Source: Acipenser ruthenus (lineage: Eukaryota; Chordata; Actinopteri; Acipenseriformes; Acipenseridae). From it: 64,000 bases of DNA. The translations under genes were made by a program, and so were the position numbers. Below are positions 25,272 through 37,100 of the stretch, one piece after another. The notes beneath the pieces are model-generated. The model saw only the letters and a program-made list of their open reading frames with translations, did not search any database and was not told the origin of the DNA. The stretch lies in assembly GCF_902713425.1 (NCBI RefSeq), contig NC_081201.1, positions 28,734,113 through 28,798,112 on the forward strand, written 5' to 3'. Each line of letters starts with the position of its first letter. The stretch's first letter is position 1.

Positions 25272-26570
25272 TCGGGGGTGCTCCATGCATTAGTGCTTCT
25301 ATCAACACTGGGGGCAGGTAAGAACATAAAAACATAAGAAAGTTTACAAACAAGAGGAGGCCATTCAGCCCATCTTCCTCGTTTGGTTGTTAGTAGCTTA
25401 TTGATCCCAGAATATCATGAAGCAGCTTCTTGAAGGATCCCAGGGTGTCAGCTTCAACAACATTACTGGGGAGCTGGTTCCAGACCCTCACAATTCTCTG
25501 TGTAAAAAAGTGCCTCCTATTTTCTGTTCTGAATGCCCCTTTATCTAATCTCCATTTGTGACCCCTGGTCCTTGTTTCTTTTTTCAGGTCAAAGAAGTCC
25601 CCTGGGTTGACATTGTCTATACCTTTTAGGATTTTGAATGTTTGAATCAGATCGCCGCGTAGTCTTCTTTGTTCAAGACTGAATAGATTCAATTCTTTTA
25701 GCCTGTCTGCATACGACATGCCTTTTAAACCCGGGATAATTCTGGTTGCTCTTCTTTGCACTCTTTCTAGAGCAGCAATATCCTTTTTGTAACGAGGTGA
25801 CCAGAACTGAACACAATATTCTAGGTGAGGTCTTACTAATGCATTGTAGAGTTTTAACATTACTTCCCTTGATTTAAATTCAACACTTCTCACAATATAT
25901 CCGAGCATCTTGTTAGCCTTTTTTATAGCTTCCCCACATTGTCTAGATGAAGACATTTCTGAGTCAACATAAACTCCTAGGTCTTTTTCATAGTTCCCTT
26001 CTTCAATTTCACTATCTCCCATATGATATTTATAATGCAGGTAGATGCCTGCAGCACTCATCGGACAGATCATTGTATTTGTAGTTCCCCGTTCACCACT
26101 GGTCATTTTTCCTACCTGGTGTACACCCTTGGAAGCGACAATTTTGCCAGGTTTCTGGACTGTCATAATTCCAGTTTCATCCATGTTCCAAACACGGGCA
26201 GGTAAGAAGGTAATTGTTTCCAGTACTTCTTTATATAGGTCAGAAAACTGTTGCACCTTTTGCCTGTTGAAGGCCACATGCATGGATAAGTTTGTTCCTT
26301 GTGGCTCCCTAATGCTTAGATCTTGATGACGGGAAAAGAAGCCAGAGAGCCAGTCTTTGCCTGACATTCTGGTGTCTTCATTAAAGGTATGTTTCACTCT
26401 ACATTTTTCAGCTACTTCAAATGCCAACCGTCGTACATCTAAAGTAGTCAAGCCATACAAATGATTTTCCATGTACTGGATGTGATCATGTATTGCTATT
26501 TCAACCTCTTTTGATAATACTGGTTGATGTCGACTTAGCTTTACTGTCCCTGGTTCTGAAACACTCCTTT
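25272..26570 (-). mobile_element. pogo/Tigger-type transposase fossil, split by a LINE
   Basis: From about 26550 down to 26044 the minus strand reads a Tc5/CENP-B-type DNA-binding region (RHQPVLSKEVE, then GKDWLSGFFSRHQDLSIREP) and the start of a DDE domain with the first catalytic Asp in VWNMDETGI, then TNTMICPMSAAG. At 25320 the same strand resumes with LPPVLI and EALMHGAPP, which match the segment that normally follows in Tigger/jerky-type proteins. Between them lies a CR1 LINE (25321-26036). Only part of the DDE domain remains; a poly(G) run follows. No terminal repeats were found. Confidence 0.75.
25321..26036 (-). mobile_element. CR1-type LINE 3' end, inserted in the pogo fossil
   Basis: The minus strand codes for the end of a CR1-like reverse transcriptase: YEKDLGVYVDSEM, EAIKKANKMLGYIVR, YNALVRPHLEYCVQFWSP, LERVQRRATRIIPGLKGMSY, ELNLFSLEQRRLRGDLIQTF, RVWNQLPSNVV, to a stop near 25390. 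The 3' tail is a TTCTTATG-type octamer repeat, the hallmark of CR1 elements. Heavily 5'-truncated (716 bp). It is flanked by GCAGGTA at 25314-25320 and again at 26037-26043, a 7-bp target-site duplication. The frame happens to stay open across the left junction, making a 360-codon chimeric frame that starts in the transposase. Confidence 0.88.
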
Positions 26571-28120
26571 CTTAGCAGACTTAGTTCCCCAGTAATAAAC
26601 AGAAATGGCCACCTGCCTGTTTAGCAAACTAAGTAACTTATTTGTCTTTAATCCCCCCAGTCCCCCAAGACTCCCTAAGCACTTTTTATCTCAACATGTT
26701 CATATTTCATTTTCTAGGTGCATGGCACGTGATAATGACATCTTGGGACTGATTTATCTTTGCAAAAAAATCCAATTTGCACTTTTTTGTGTGTGTAAAA
26801 AGAAAATAAAACTGTTCATTTTAATGTTAAAGAAACCACATTGAAATACTTTTGGCTCCTTAAATTAACCTTCTGGGATGTGTGTTACTAGTTTTGTAAA
26901 GCTAGCAGTTTTCTTTTACTTTTACAAAAAAAATTGCAAATAGAATCAGGTTCCTTGCTCCAAACCCAACAAACCCTACAGTAGCTGCTGGAATGCATTT
27001 CTTTGGTTTATATTTAAGTTAAATATAAACCTAATCGAAAATAAAAACCCTGGCACAAAGTTTTCTGCTCTGCTTCTGTTTTAGTAAGTGACCCAGAATA
27101 CTGTACACCCCACTAACCAAGCATGTCAGCGACATTCATCCCCTTAAAATCTGAAGTGTGAAACAAATACACTCTGGTGATGACACTTAACTGCATATGT
27201 TATTTACTACTGAACATTTCTAACTAGTGTTATGGTAAGATACATGTTACATGGCATTATTATGACATGCTAATGATAAAGAGATTTCATTTAGATATGA
27301 AGCAATGGCAGCTGTAATCGAAGAAGCATTTTGTTATAGCTTGCCTTGTATTTTTTATATTCCTCTTGCGGCTTAAAAACAGAACAAAAAGACACAGATA
27401 CAAAAATATTTGCGATATTTCAGTATATCATATAGGTAGTTACAGAGGAATGAATCCCATTTTAGAAAACAGAATGTATCAGACACTATAAATAGGTAAT
27501 ATATGAATGTTTGTTACTATATAGCTCTAGGCATACACTGTATCCTGTTCACAAGAGGAAAGATGTACTTATGCTCTAAAGCTATATTTTTCTAAGCTTC
27601 TTAATGACAAGATTCCATTCAACATGGAGTATTAGGATTGCTTAAGAAAATCCATTTAATACCTAAAATACATTATCAGAGAAAATCTGTTTCCTATCTA
27701 TACAGGGATTAAGAATTTTTTAGGCACACCCATAAGTACTTTTTGGTATATTATGTTCCCTTGTATATTGATTAGTTCCACTCTGAGAAATAGAAGCGGG
27801 AGGTTGGAGGTGATTACAATTGTTTAGACATTTTAAGAGTGTTATTGTTAATAAAACTATGTATACTGAATTACCTATAGCACTGATCCTCCATACAAAT
27901 TGATAATATTGTAGGAAGTACTTACTAGACTCATCATAATCTGGTAAGTGGGTTTTCTTCAAACAGTTCAAAGACAATATGAAGCAAGCAGTGGTTTTGT
28001 CAGCATATTCCGGTACTCTGGTAATCTGGAAAATTCCTGCAACTACAAAAGTTGTGTCTAATAAGTACAGTACTGTACAGTATAAGTCAGAAGTCATGTG
28101 AAACACTTTAAGAAATGCTG
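26571..28120. other. Intergenic, downstream of LRRC20
   Basis: No gene, mobile element or long repeat recognised between the pogo fossil and the LRRC20 3' UTR. Confidence 0.5.
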
Positions 28121-28127
28121 TAAAAGG

Positions 28128-28147
28128 TTTTATTTATTTATTTATTT
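28128..28147 (-). terminator. Candidate poly(A) signals for LRRC20
   Basis: Overlapping AATAAA hexamers on the minus strand, the first met below the LRRC20 stop codon. Use of this site gives a 3' UTR of about 500 bases that would include the SINE at 28245-28434. Confidence 0.4.
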
Positions 28148-28244
28148 TTTACAGCAGATGTATTTAAATGTACCCCGCCCCCCCAAATATAAAATATATA
28201 TATATATATATTTTATGGAGATCTTCTATGCAAACACATTACAT

Positions 28245-28434
28245 TTCACACCTGTTGCTGCAGAATCGCTTACAATAGGACCTCGGTTTTAAGTCTCATC
28301 CGAAGGATGGAGCACAAGGAGGTTAAGTGACTTGCTCAGGGTCACACACAGTGAGTCTGAGGCGGAGCCGGGATTGAACCAGGAAACTCCTGGTAACAAA
28401 CCCATTTCTTTAACCACTGGACCACCAAGCCTCC
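28245..28434 (-). mobile_element. tRNA-derived SINE (family A), tail missing
   Basis: On the minus strand the copy has A box GGTCCAGTGGTTAAAG, B box GGTTCAATCCCGG and body TGACCCTGAGCAAGTCAC, but breaks off before the L2-like tail. A short (TA)n tract lies at about 28195-28212. It probably sits in the LRRC20 3' UTR. Confidence 0.8.
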
Positions 28435-28632
28435 AATTATACACATTACAAAATAAAACAATGCATGAAATTTTGTATAATAACATTATTTGATGTGAAT
28501 TCACACAAACCCCACTTGGGTACTATTAATAAGAAAAAAAAATAACTTAGTTTTAGTAGCAAAACTATTGAATGTAATTACAAAACCTACTGCAGACATA
28601 GTATAATAAGGTTTCTGTAATTATAAATTAAT

Positions 28633-31600
28633 TTAAACAACATTGTCTTCAGGAGTCGTCAGCAGCTCAAATGTAATTGGAGGTGTTGAGGCTGTCAACT
28701 TTTCTTTCTTTATTGGATTTGACTTCATATTGACACACTGAAGAGATGGCATAGCTGACAGCTTATCCATAGGCACTTCTGTGTAAAAAAAAAACAACAA
28801 AAAAAACAATACAATAAAAAGGTACAATGAAACAAATAAAGCATGTTTTTTTTTCCTCCAATTCAATAAATTAACAGTCTTCTGGCTGAATTATTCAAGG
28901 TTACAAAAGGTATTTAACTACTGGTCCAGAAATATTATTCTTTTTGACAACTAAGAGAGTGCTGTAGGTGCAATTAATCATACTGTATTTTGTAAGGCTT
29001 AACTGAAACCTGATGTCACTGCACACTGTAGCCTTTTCTTTTATGAATTTAGAAACAGTAAAAAAAACTTTGTAAATAAAAAGCATTTCAACAAAGTATT
29101 TCTCAATGACTTTAATGTCTGAATGTAACATAAAATGAATTTGTATTTAAGAAACTTGTATATTTCTTATTTTACATTATAGACCATGTAATTGTCACAC
29201 AATTGTAGAGATGATTGTCCTAAATCAACAATGGCTACAAAAAGAGTTTCAGTAGTTCACAGCAGCATAAAAGGAAGCCACCCCCCCACAGCAAATTGTA
29301 GTTTGCACAGGTAGTAACAAGTGGATGATTCAGAGGCTGTCAAAAGTGAGTGTTATAGGTTGCTACACATGGCATCAACAGCAAAAGATCCATTAAAACA
29401 ATTGCAAATATAAAAGAGATCAAAACTGATTATTAACAGAAACTGTTCTCCACAGGACATTCTGCAACAGAGCCATGGATTTTTTTTTAAAATATATTTT
29501 TAATCTTTTTCATTTTTAATATATATATTTTTTTTATAGAAGACATACAGATGTTATATGCAAATGTTATTTGCAATGTAAGCAATAACACACAACAGGG
29601 TGTGCAATCATTATGTAATATACCACACCTCTGGCGTGTGGTAAGACATGAGGCAAAGCCAAGGTAGGGGTTTTGCAGGTAGGTCGTTTGGAAATTGCAG
29701 TTTTTGTTTGGTACAGTAGGGGGTCTCTGTTGTTGGAGTTTGCATATTTTCTCTTGCTCTCTATTGGTTTTTGCGCTGTAGAGACCTTCCCTTCCACGTC
29801 TCACAAAGTAAAATTGCACATTAAACATACTTTGTAGACAAGGCTTACCGCTGTTAGATGAGAGGGTTTCAGGATGTAAACAGTTTTCTAAATCTAGTTC
29901 CGTTATGCAAGGATGGTGCTCGTGGTTTCTTAAGTTATTATTTAGGCTACTGGAAATAACCACAAAGCGACACCATCCACTGCTGGTTAAAGCTATACAG
30001 AACATGTCTTTGAGCTCTTGCTTCTGGGGGTTGATTTGTCCATAAAGCCTGAGGCTAAATATCTACAGCAATGTATTTTAAAGCTAAATAACTGATTACA
30101 TTAAATTATTATGTTCTAAAGATTAGTGTTCCAGAACTGCTTTGGATAAAACCATTTAGAAAAAGAGCACTGTACTTAAACTACCCAGAAGCTAAATAGC
30201 CAGATGTTGTTTTATGTACAAACGGCAGCTGTGCGTTTAGTTTTCCACTGTGCATGTAATAGATCTGTGCCCATTTTCCCCCATTCCTTCAATAATGAAA
30301 ATGCTTGCCTTTAACTACCGTATTCCTTTGAATTTAAGATGCACTGTATCTTAAATTTGAGTATAGTGATGCGTGTGTTAAAACCGCCAACAAAAGACGA
30401 CTGCCCGAGTACACAAACAGGAACACGACTGAGAACTGTTGTTACAGTTGTCACTGTTGTCACTGTTGTTACAGGCATGTTAATATACCTGCTATCCAAG
30501 GCCAGAGCCTCGGGCACTTTATGTTTATCACCAATTAAAATATACTCACTTTCATCATCATTAAGCTGCTGACAAATGTTGAATTTTATTCTGATGCGCT
30601 GTTGAGTAAATTTCTTCGTCTGTATTTTGCTAATCCATCATGTTTTGAAAGTAGTAAATAGATTTGTGATTGAAAATTGAAAGTTTAGCATGTTGGAAAT
30701 GAATAATATCCATAGTACACGGAACATGGGAATAGTTCTACTATACTAATGGGTTTCTTATGGTTTCTCTTGCAATATCCAGCCAGGGTCGACAACACTG
30801 TACTTGATGTACGGTACTGGAAAAGGTTACGTCTGAATATAGTACTGTACAACATAGTACCAGTGTATAACAATAATGGGGACCTTATTGTGTCAGCATT
30901 TCTTTTGCTTTTTGTAAGGGGATGGGTTAGCTTGTACCAACTTATTTTTCTGTTTTGAGCAGGTATAAGTGCATATACATGCTACTGCATTTAAACAAGC
31001 CTACAAACAAACAATTGTTTATGATCTATTGGATAATTCAGTACAATGCACATACAAATAACATTATCTTTTTTTCAAATATTTAAACCAGACTTGTTAA
31101 AAAGAAAAAGAAAAAATCTATAGAGTTGTAAGATGCAATACTACCATACTGCACTAGATATGTTTAGGATAAAAACCTAATAGTTATTATCTTTCTACAT
31201 TGCTACTACTATTATTACTACTACTACTAACACATACTTTTTTTAATCCATCAGACTAATGCATCTTGTTAACAGCAACAATTAACTTAAACAGGTGATG
31301 CACAGGTGATGAAAAGAGATTATCAAAGTGTAAAGTGCCCTTGACTCTCTTTGAATAGGCATGTTGTATTGGTCTTAACTTTAAAAGTAAGTTTCAATGC
31401 TGTAATAATAAAAATAATTTAAAAAAAAACCCATAATCAATTAGAAGTAAAATATGACTAAGGACACATGGATAGCAGAGTTACTAAAATGGGTTATGCT
31501 TTATTTTAAGGACCATTTATTAACTGTTAATTTTTAGCTAAGGGCTAGGGTTAGGGTTAATAAAAACCTGATTTAATTTGTTGCATTACTACAGTAACAA

Positions 31601-34138
31601 TTTGAACCGATTTCAAGCATATGATCAACTGGGTATTGATCATCCATAGGGCTCTGGTGTTTGATTGATCATCCATAGGGCTCTGGTGTTTGCAGTTTTA
31701 GTTGGCTTATTATATATTATTAACTAACAGTTAACAGAAAATAAATAACGTACATTAACATGTTTGTTAACAGTTAATAAACAAACAAAAAAAAGGCCCT
31801 TAAAATAAAGCGTGACCCTCAAATGTATAAATCCTTGCAATTCTACCTGTAAGCTTTTGTACAGAACAATGACCTATCATTTAAACACAGTTTTAGCTAT
31901 GATGACACACTTACCATCGCTCTTGGAGGCAATGCTTCTTACAGCAGCAGTGGGTTCGAAAAAAAGGTTTACTCCACTTTGGTAAAACAATCTGTTGGTC
32001 ATTTGTTTTATTTTGGTCGCCATCTACAATGTAACTTTACCAGTTCTCCTCATATGGAAGCTTTACTGAGAAACGGTCTCAGTCTTGGATTGTGCTGCAG
32101 ATTAACACCTCAAATGAAGGAATTAGAGCCAGTAACATGTTGTCAGGCAGAGTCCTTTTTGCGTGAGCAGGTTCTCACAGGAATTGACAACAAAGGTGAT
32201 AAGAATGGAGTGTCAGGGTAGCAATGGAAAAATTCTGCCTTCACAGCCAAATCCCTCAATTTAAGAGAACTTGTTATTTAGAATCACCTTACCATTTTCT
32301 GGATTTTAGTCACCACCTCGTGAGTTATTAAAACTTAGAAGTTAAAAGCATCCCAGTAGCATCTATAGAGCAGTCAGACATATTGTTCTCAAAGTACAGT
32401 TGGCACACTTGCAAATAAACTTTAACATATGCCTGCAAATTAACTTAACTGTATGGAAAAGGGTCCACAATTATAGGCACTGTAGCGTTGAAGTTCCCAT
32501 TAACACAACATTTTAGATATTAATAACTCAGGTTTAAAGCAGTTAGAAGCATGAAATTCAGTAAATGTGGAGTTATCCAGATTGTGTTCTTTGAGTTAAA
32601 AGGGATGCCTACAAATGTGTTAAACTCCTATGTTTTCTCACCTAATATAAACACCTAGATATTTTACTGAATCCTTGACTGCAATTCCATTGAATGTTGA
32701 CTCTGATCAATAATGCTCTGATAAAACCAGTGCATACTTTATGATTCAACACTTTGAGTAAAATTGAGTTCAGAGGTTTAGCAAAAAGATCAAGACTTTT
32801 TAATGCTTCAGATACCTGTGGCTTATATTTCTTAAGAAAAAAGTTGTGTTATCTACCAGCTTGCGTATTAGGCTCAATGTCTATAAAATGTGTAATGTAC
32901 AAAGCCAATAATTCTGTAGCTAGAAGAATTTAAAACAGGGGTTATTGGCAGCCTTGTCAAATGCCTCTGTTTATCAAATCTAAGGGAACTCCCAACTGGC
33001 AGAGAAACACAACTATTAATTTGATTATATAAAGTATTGATACATTATCTCCAAAGCCAAAGTGAGCCCTGTAGAAATCCTGATTGGGTACTTGAGATTA
33101 CCTAGTTTAAATAGGGTTTTATCGGTTAGAATACACCAAAGCCATTAACTGAGCAAAATTACAGGGCGTCAATCTAATTATCATTGAACCAGATAGACTG
33201 CCACGCTCTATAAATTCATTTAAAGTCTCAAATATCAAACTTTTGATACTTTCCCAGAACACTTAATAAACTTCAAATAGCAACCCACCTGGACTAGGTG
33301 ACTTACTCTTGGGAAGTTTAATAACCTGATCTAATTCTTCAAATGAAAGGGACTTCTCACAAAACGTTTTAGCTTGCTTATTAGTTTTGGGGATAAAGGA
33401 AGATACCTTTTGAAAGAACGTATCATTTTCCACTTCATTAAAAATAGAAGAGTAAAAGTTTTGATAACATTGTGATATACATGTAGAAATCATTTTACTA
33501 TAGGGAACTAAGCAAAACAAAGTATTGGTGTTTTTTCTTTCAATGTATTTTTTCAAGATTAAAAATAAATAAAAACATGCACATGAGTTTTTCTCTCCAG
33601 TTCCAACCATTTAGCTCTGGACCTTACAAAATAACCTCTAGCTGCCTCACTGTATAGGTCACCCAATTTAAGACTAAAGAGTTTGTTTATCTGCATATTT
33701 GTTTGAGACTGCATTGTTAATGTGCTTCATAATATCAGATTATACTAAAGCTTTTTTTACACTACAGATCTAAACTGAATAAACTGTCCAATAAAAAACA
33801 ATTTAATCGGCTTTGATCGACTAAAAAATGAATTGATTGATTAATCTTGAAAATGGCAGAGGGTACTTGAAAGTATAGCCAATATCTCAGAATGAAGAAA
33901 AAAATCTGCAACTTGCAACATTTGTTATTCAATGTATTTCTTTGAACCAGTACCAGAAAATGAACATTGAAAAACATGTTTGTCTGAAAAACTTAGTGAT
34001 TTAACTGCAGTGTATTTAGTTAGTGTTTGCTGTTCCACAGAATTATAAAAAGTGTTTTTTTAAATCTTTGTTATATTAGATCTTCTGAAACATCTATATG
34101 CAATTAATACCTAGAACTTCATGACTGATTAACCACCT

Positions 34139-34184
<46 letters not shown>

Positions 34185-37100
34185 AATAAAAACCTTAAAA
34201 AAATGCTTTATTTAAATAACTTGATCCACAGGTTCTGTATCTTCCATATTCAGCAGTCTGTTTTCAGTCTTTCTGCTTTACAATATTCTAAGCAATATTC
34301 AAAAAACTTGATCCCACATATAACAGATTCTTTATCCACCTGTGGAGAGGTGAAAATAAGTTTTCTCCTGCTTACAAAGAACTGTTTCTACACAAAAAGA
34401 GACATTCTTGTCTTCTACAGAACAATATTTCTGATAAGATTTGTGTCATCTCTTATAAACTGTATAATTCAAGGACAAATATGCTATTGTATGGTTGGAC
34501 AGACAGGCAAAGCGCCAATATAAAAATCACCACTAGCCTGGGTGTATTGGCAAAACTACCTGCTATCTAGGATTTAAAAATGTAGGTGTGACATACAAAA
34601 AGTCTTTCGATGTTTTATTATACATCCTAAAATGTGCAACTCCAAACTGATAATACATTTTATTATCTACCTATTACTTTTATCCACCTTTTACACCGTT
34701 TTTATAAAAAACATAATACATCCACTGTTTGGTTAAATGAAGAACTGACATGTTTTATCAAAGCGAAGTGCAACAAAGATCTTTTTTTCCCCCCTAGCGA
34801 ATATTTCACAACGCCTTCTGTACTCACCGGAAATCTCATTTCCCTCCAGATTAATCCTCTCCAGAGTCTTAATGTCAGTCAGCTTCTCAGGGAAGGCAGT
34901 GAATTTATTCCGAGCCAGATTGATGGTTGTTAAGTGCAACATTGTACCGATCACATCTGGAAGTTTAGTCAAGTGGTTTCCTTCCAAATTCAACTCTAAA
35001 AAGAAAAACATTACTCTTTTTTATTTGTGTTTTGGTGAAGTGCATACTGTAGTGCATTAACACACTGCTGCACCAATAAACTTGGCTCAAAATGGATTTA
35101 CAGTTAAACAATACTAGCATTGTAATGGTTAATAAGTTCAAGGCATTTAGTAATGAAAATTAGTTTCACTGTTCACTTTAAACTTGTTCCTAAATTGTTC
35201 AGTTGCTTCAATTGAACAATTCTCTTGTTTTTTTTTTGCCCTTAAAGGATCTCATTAGTTCAAGCTGACACCTAATATTAGTAGTATAAGTCTCATTATA
35301 ATTTCTTACCAAGCTAAGTTGTCTAATACCAATCAAGGCTATTTGTCATGTTATAAAAAGGAATAGGTACAGCCCATATTTATAGATTTTAAATTGAACA
35401 CTGCTACTGAAATTCCAGCTTTGAAGATTTACAGGCCCTCATTCTGAACAGTACGTGGCGCTGCAGCAAGCTATTTCGAGCAACATGGTGTTTGATCATT
35501 GCTATCCTTGTCGTTGCCTGAGGAAGTGAAGGACAGAGTGTGGCTCCACTGTTTGCTATCACTTGAAGACGGTGCCCAGTAATTTTAAGGCTTCCCTCAC
35601 ACCTGTGACCAGTGACAGACATTATTTTCCGTGCTTCAAGCCTTGCTTCGTTAAGGACGTCTAGGATGTAAATAAAAACTCGGGGCACCAGCTTCAGGGA
35701 TTTTACGAATATATTTTTTCAAACTTAGTACAGGGCAGAGAGGATTTCCGGGGATGAAGTAAATGAAACCTGCGAGTTTTTCTTTATTTGATTCATTATA
35801 ATTCTTGTGATTCTTGGTTTGTTCATTAAATTTTAAAGTGAAATATTCCTAACAAGTTCTGTGATGTAGTGCTGTCATGTTATTACTATGAAACCAATGA
35901 CTGCTGACTGACCTGAAATGAACTGCAGTTGTCATAGAAACTGCACAGCTTTTCAGTTGCTGAAATGTATCCTGTTTGCTGAACCCTTAAGTTGTCTGGA
36001 AAGCAATTTGTAGTTATTTGTGGCATTCAGTTTATGGGTAACAGGTGGGGGAATATGTGTGCTGCTTGCTGAAAAGAATATAATTTAAAAAATAGGAGCA
36101 AAAAAAATATTCTTGTATACAAACCACGTTCTCATAAATGAAAGAAATGAAGACATGTGCAATAATTGTAAACAACATGAGCTAAAAGGAAATGCATGTT
36201 TTTTTTTAAAAAAAAGAACACACAACAACATAATGCAAACAGCATATAAGCTTGTTGATACAAAATCCCTAAAACAGTTTGCACAAATGACAGGATCGTA
36301 GGTCTCTGTTCAAAGAGAGGTTGTAAAATCTGTTCCCTGTTTCACTCATGCAGGGAGAGATACAAAAAAGTACCCCATGGCAAGCAGACAAGCTAAAGTG
36401 TGTCTGTCATAATAAACATTTTTGGAAAGTGTTAATAGAAAAAGCAAAGGTTAATCGGGCAGTAGGTAAAGTAAGAAGACCCATGCTGGCCTACCTCTTA
36501 GCTGACTGAAGTTGGTTATGAACTTGCTGGTCAATGATTTAAACTCGTTATTAGCCAAAGTAATAACATGTATCTTCTCTGTTACATTCCTCAGGACTTT
36601 GTAGACTGCGTCTGGGAAGTTAATCAGTTTGCACGCTGACAAATCTAAGGAAAAGACACAAACAAAATGGAATTGTACAGATATTTCTTGTGTATGATTT
36701 TACAATATATAGGAGTTTCTACAGTTTAACATTTTTAAAATAAATTAACAAGTTACATATTGGAGTGTATTACATAAAGAATGACAGAATCCTGTCTCGA
36801 GAAAGTAATGGGGTAAAACATTACTTTTTTCTTTCTTTTTTATTATATAATGTTGTGAGTTTACTAGGGGGGTGATGAACCTACACACTGCTGGATAAGC
36901 CACAGATGGATTTTCAGAGCATTTTACAGTACTGGGGAATTGTATTGCATCCATCATTACTAAAAATAACAGCACCTATAAGAAGTTAAGACAGCTAAAA
37001 TAATTAATAAATGTATTACTGTTCTTTGTATAAAAAGTGCCTCCTAGGTACTGTTCTGAATTTAGGATTTTATAATCTTCAATTGATTACCTCCTTATCA

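Noticed and set aside
27720-28106. 128-codon minus-strand frame
   Set aside because: No family resemblance, low-complexity composition, no supporting start context.
31545-31560. TTAGGG-like repeats
   Set aside because: Only two units in a TA-rich context; too short for an interstitial telomere.
31979-32221. 80-codon plus-strand frame
   Set aside because: No recognisable domain or splice context; a frame this length is expected by chance.
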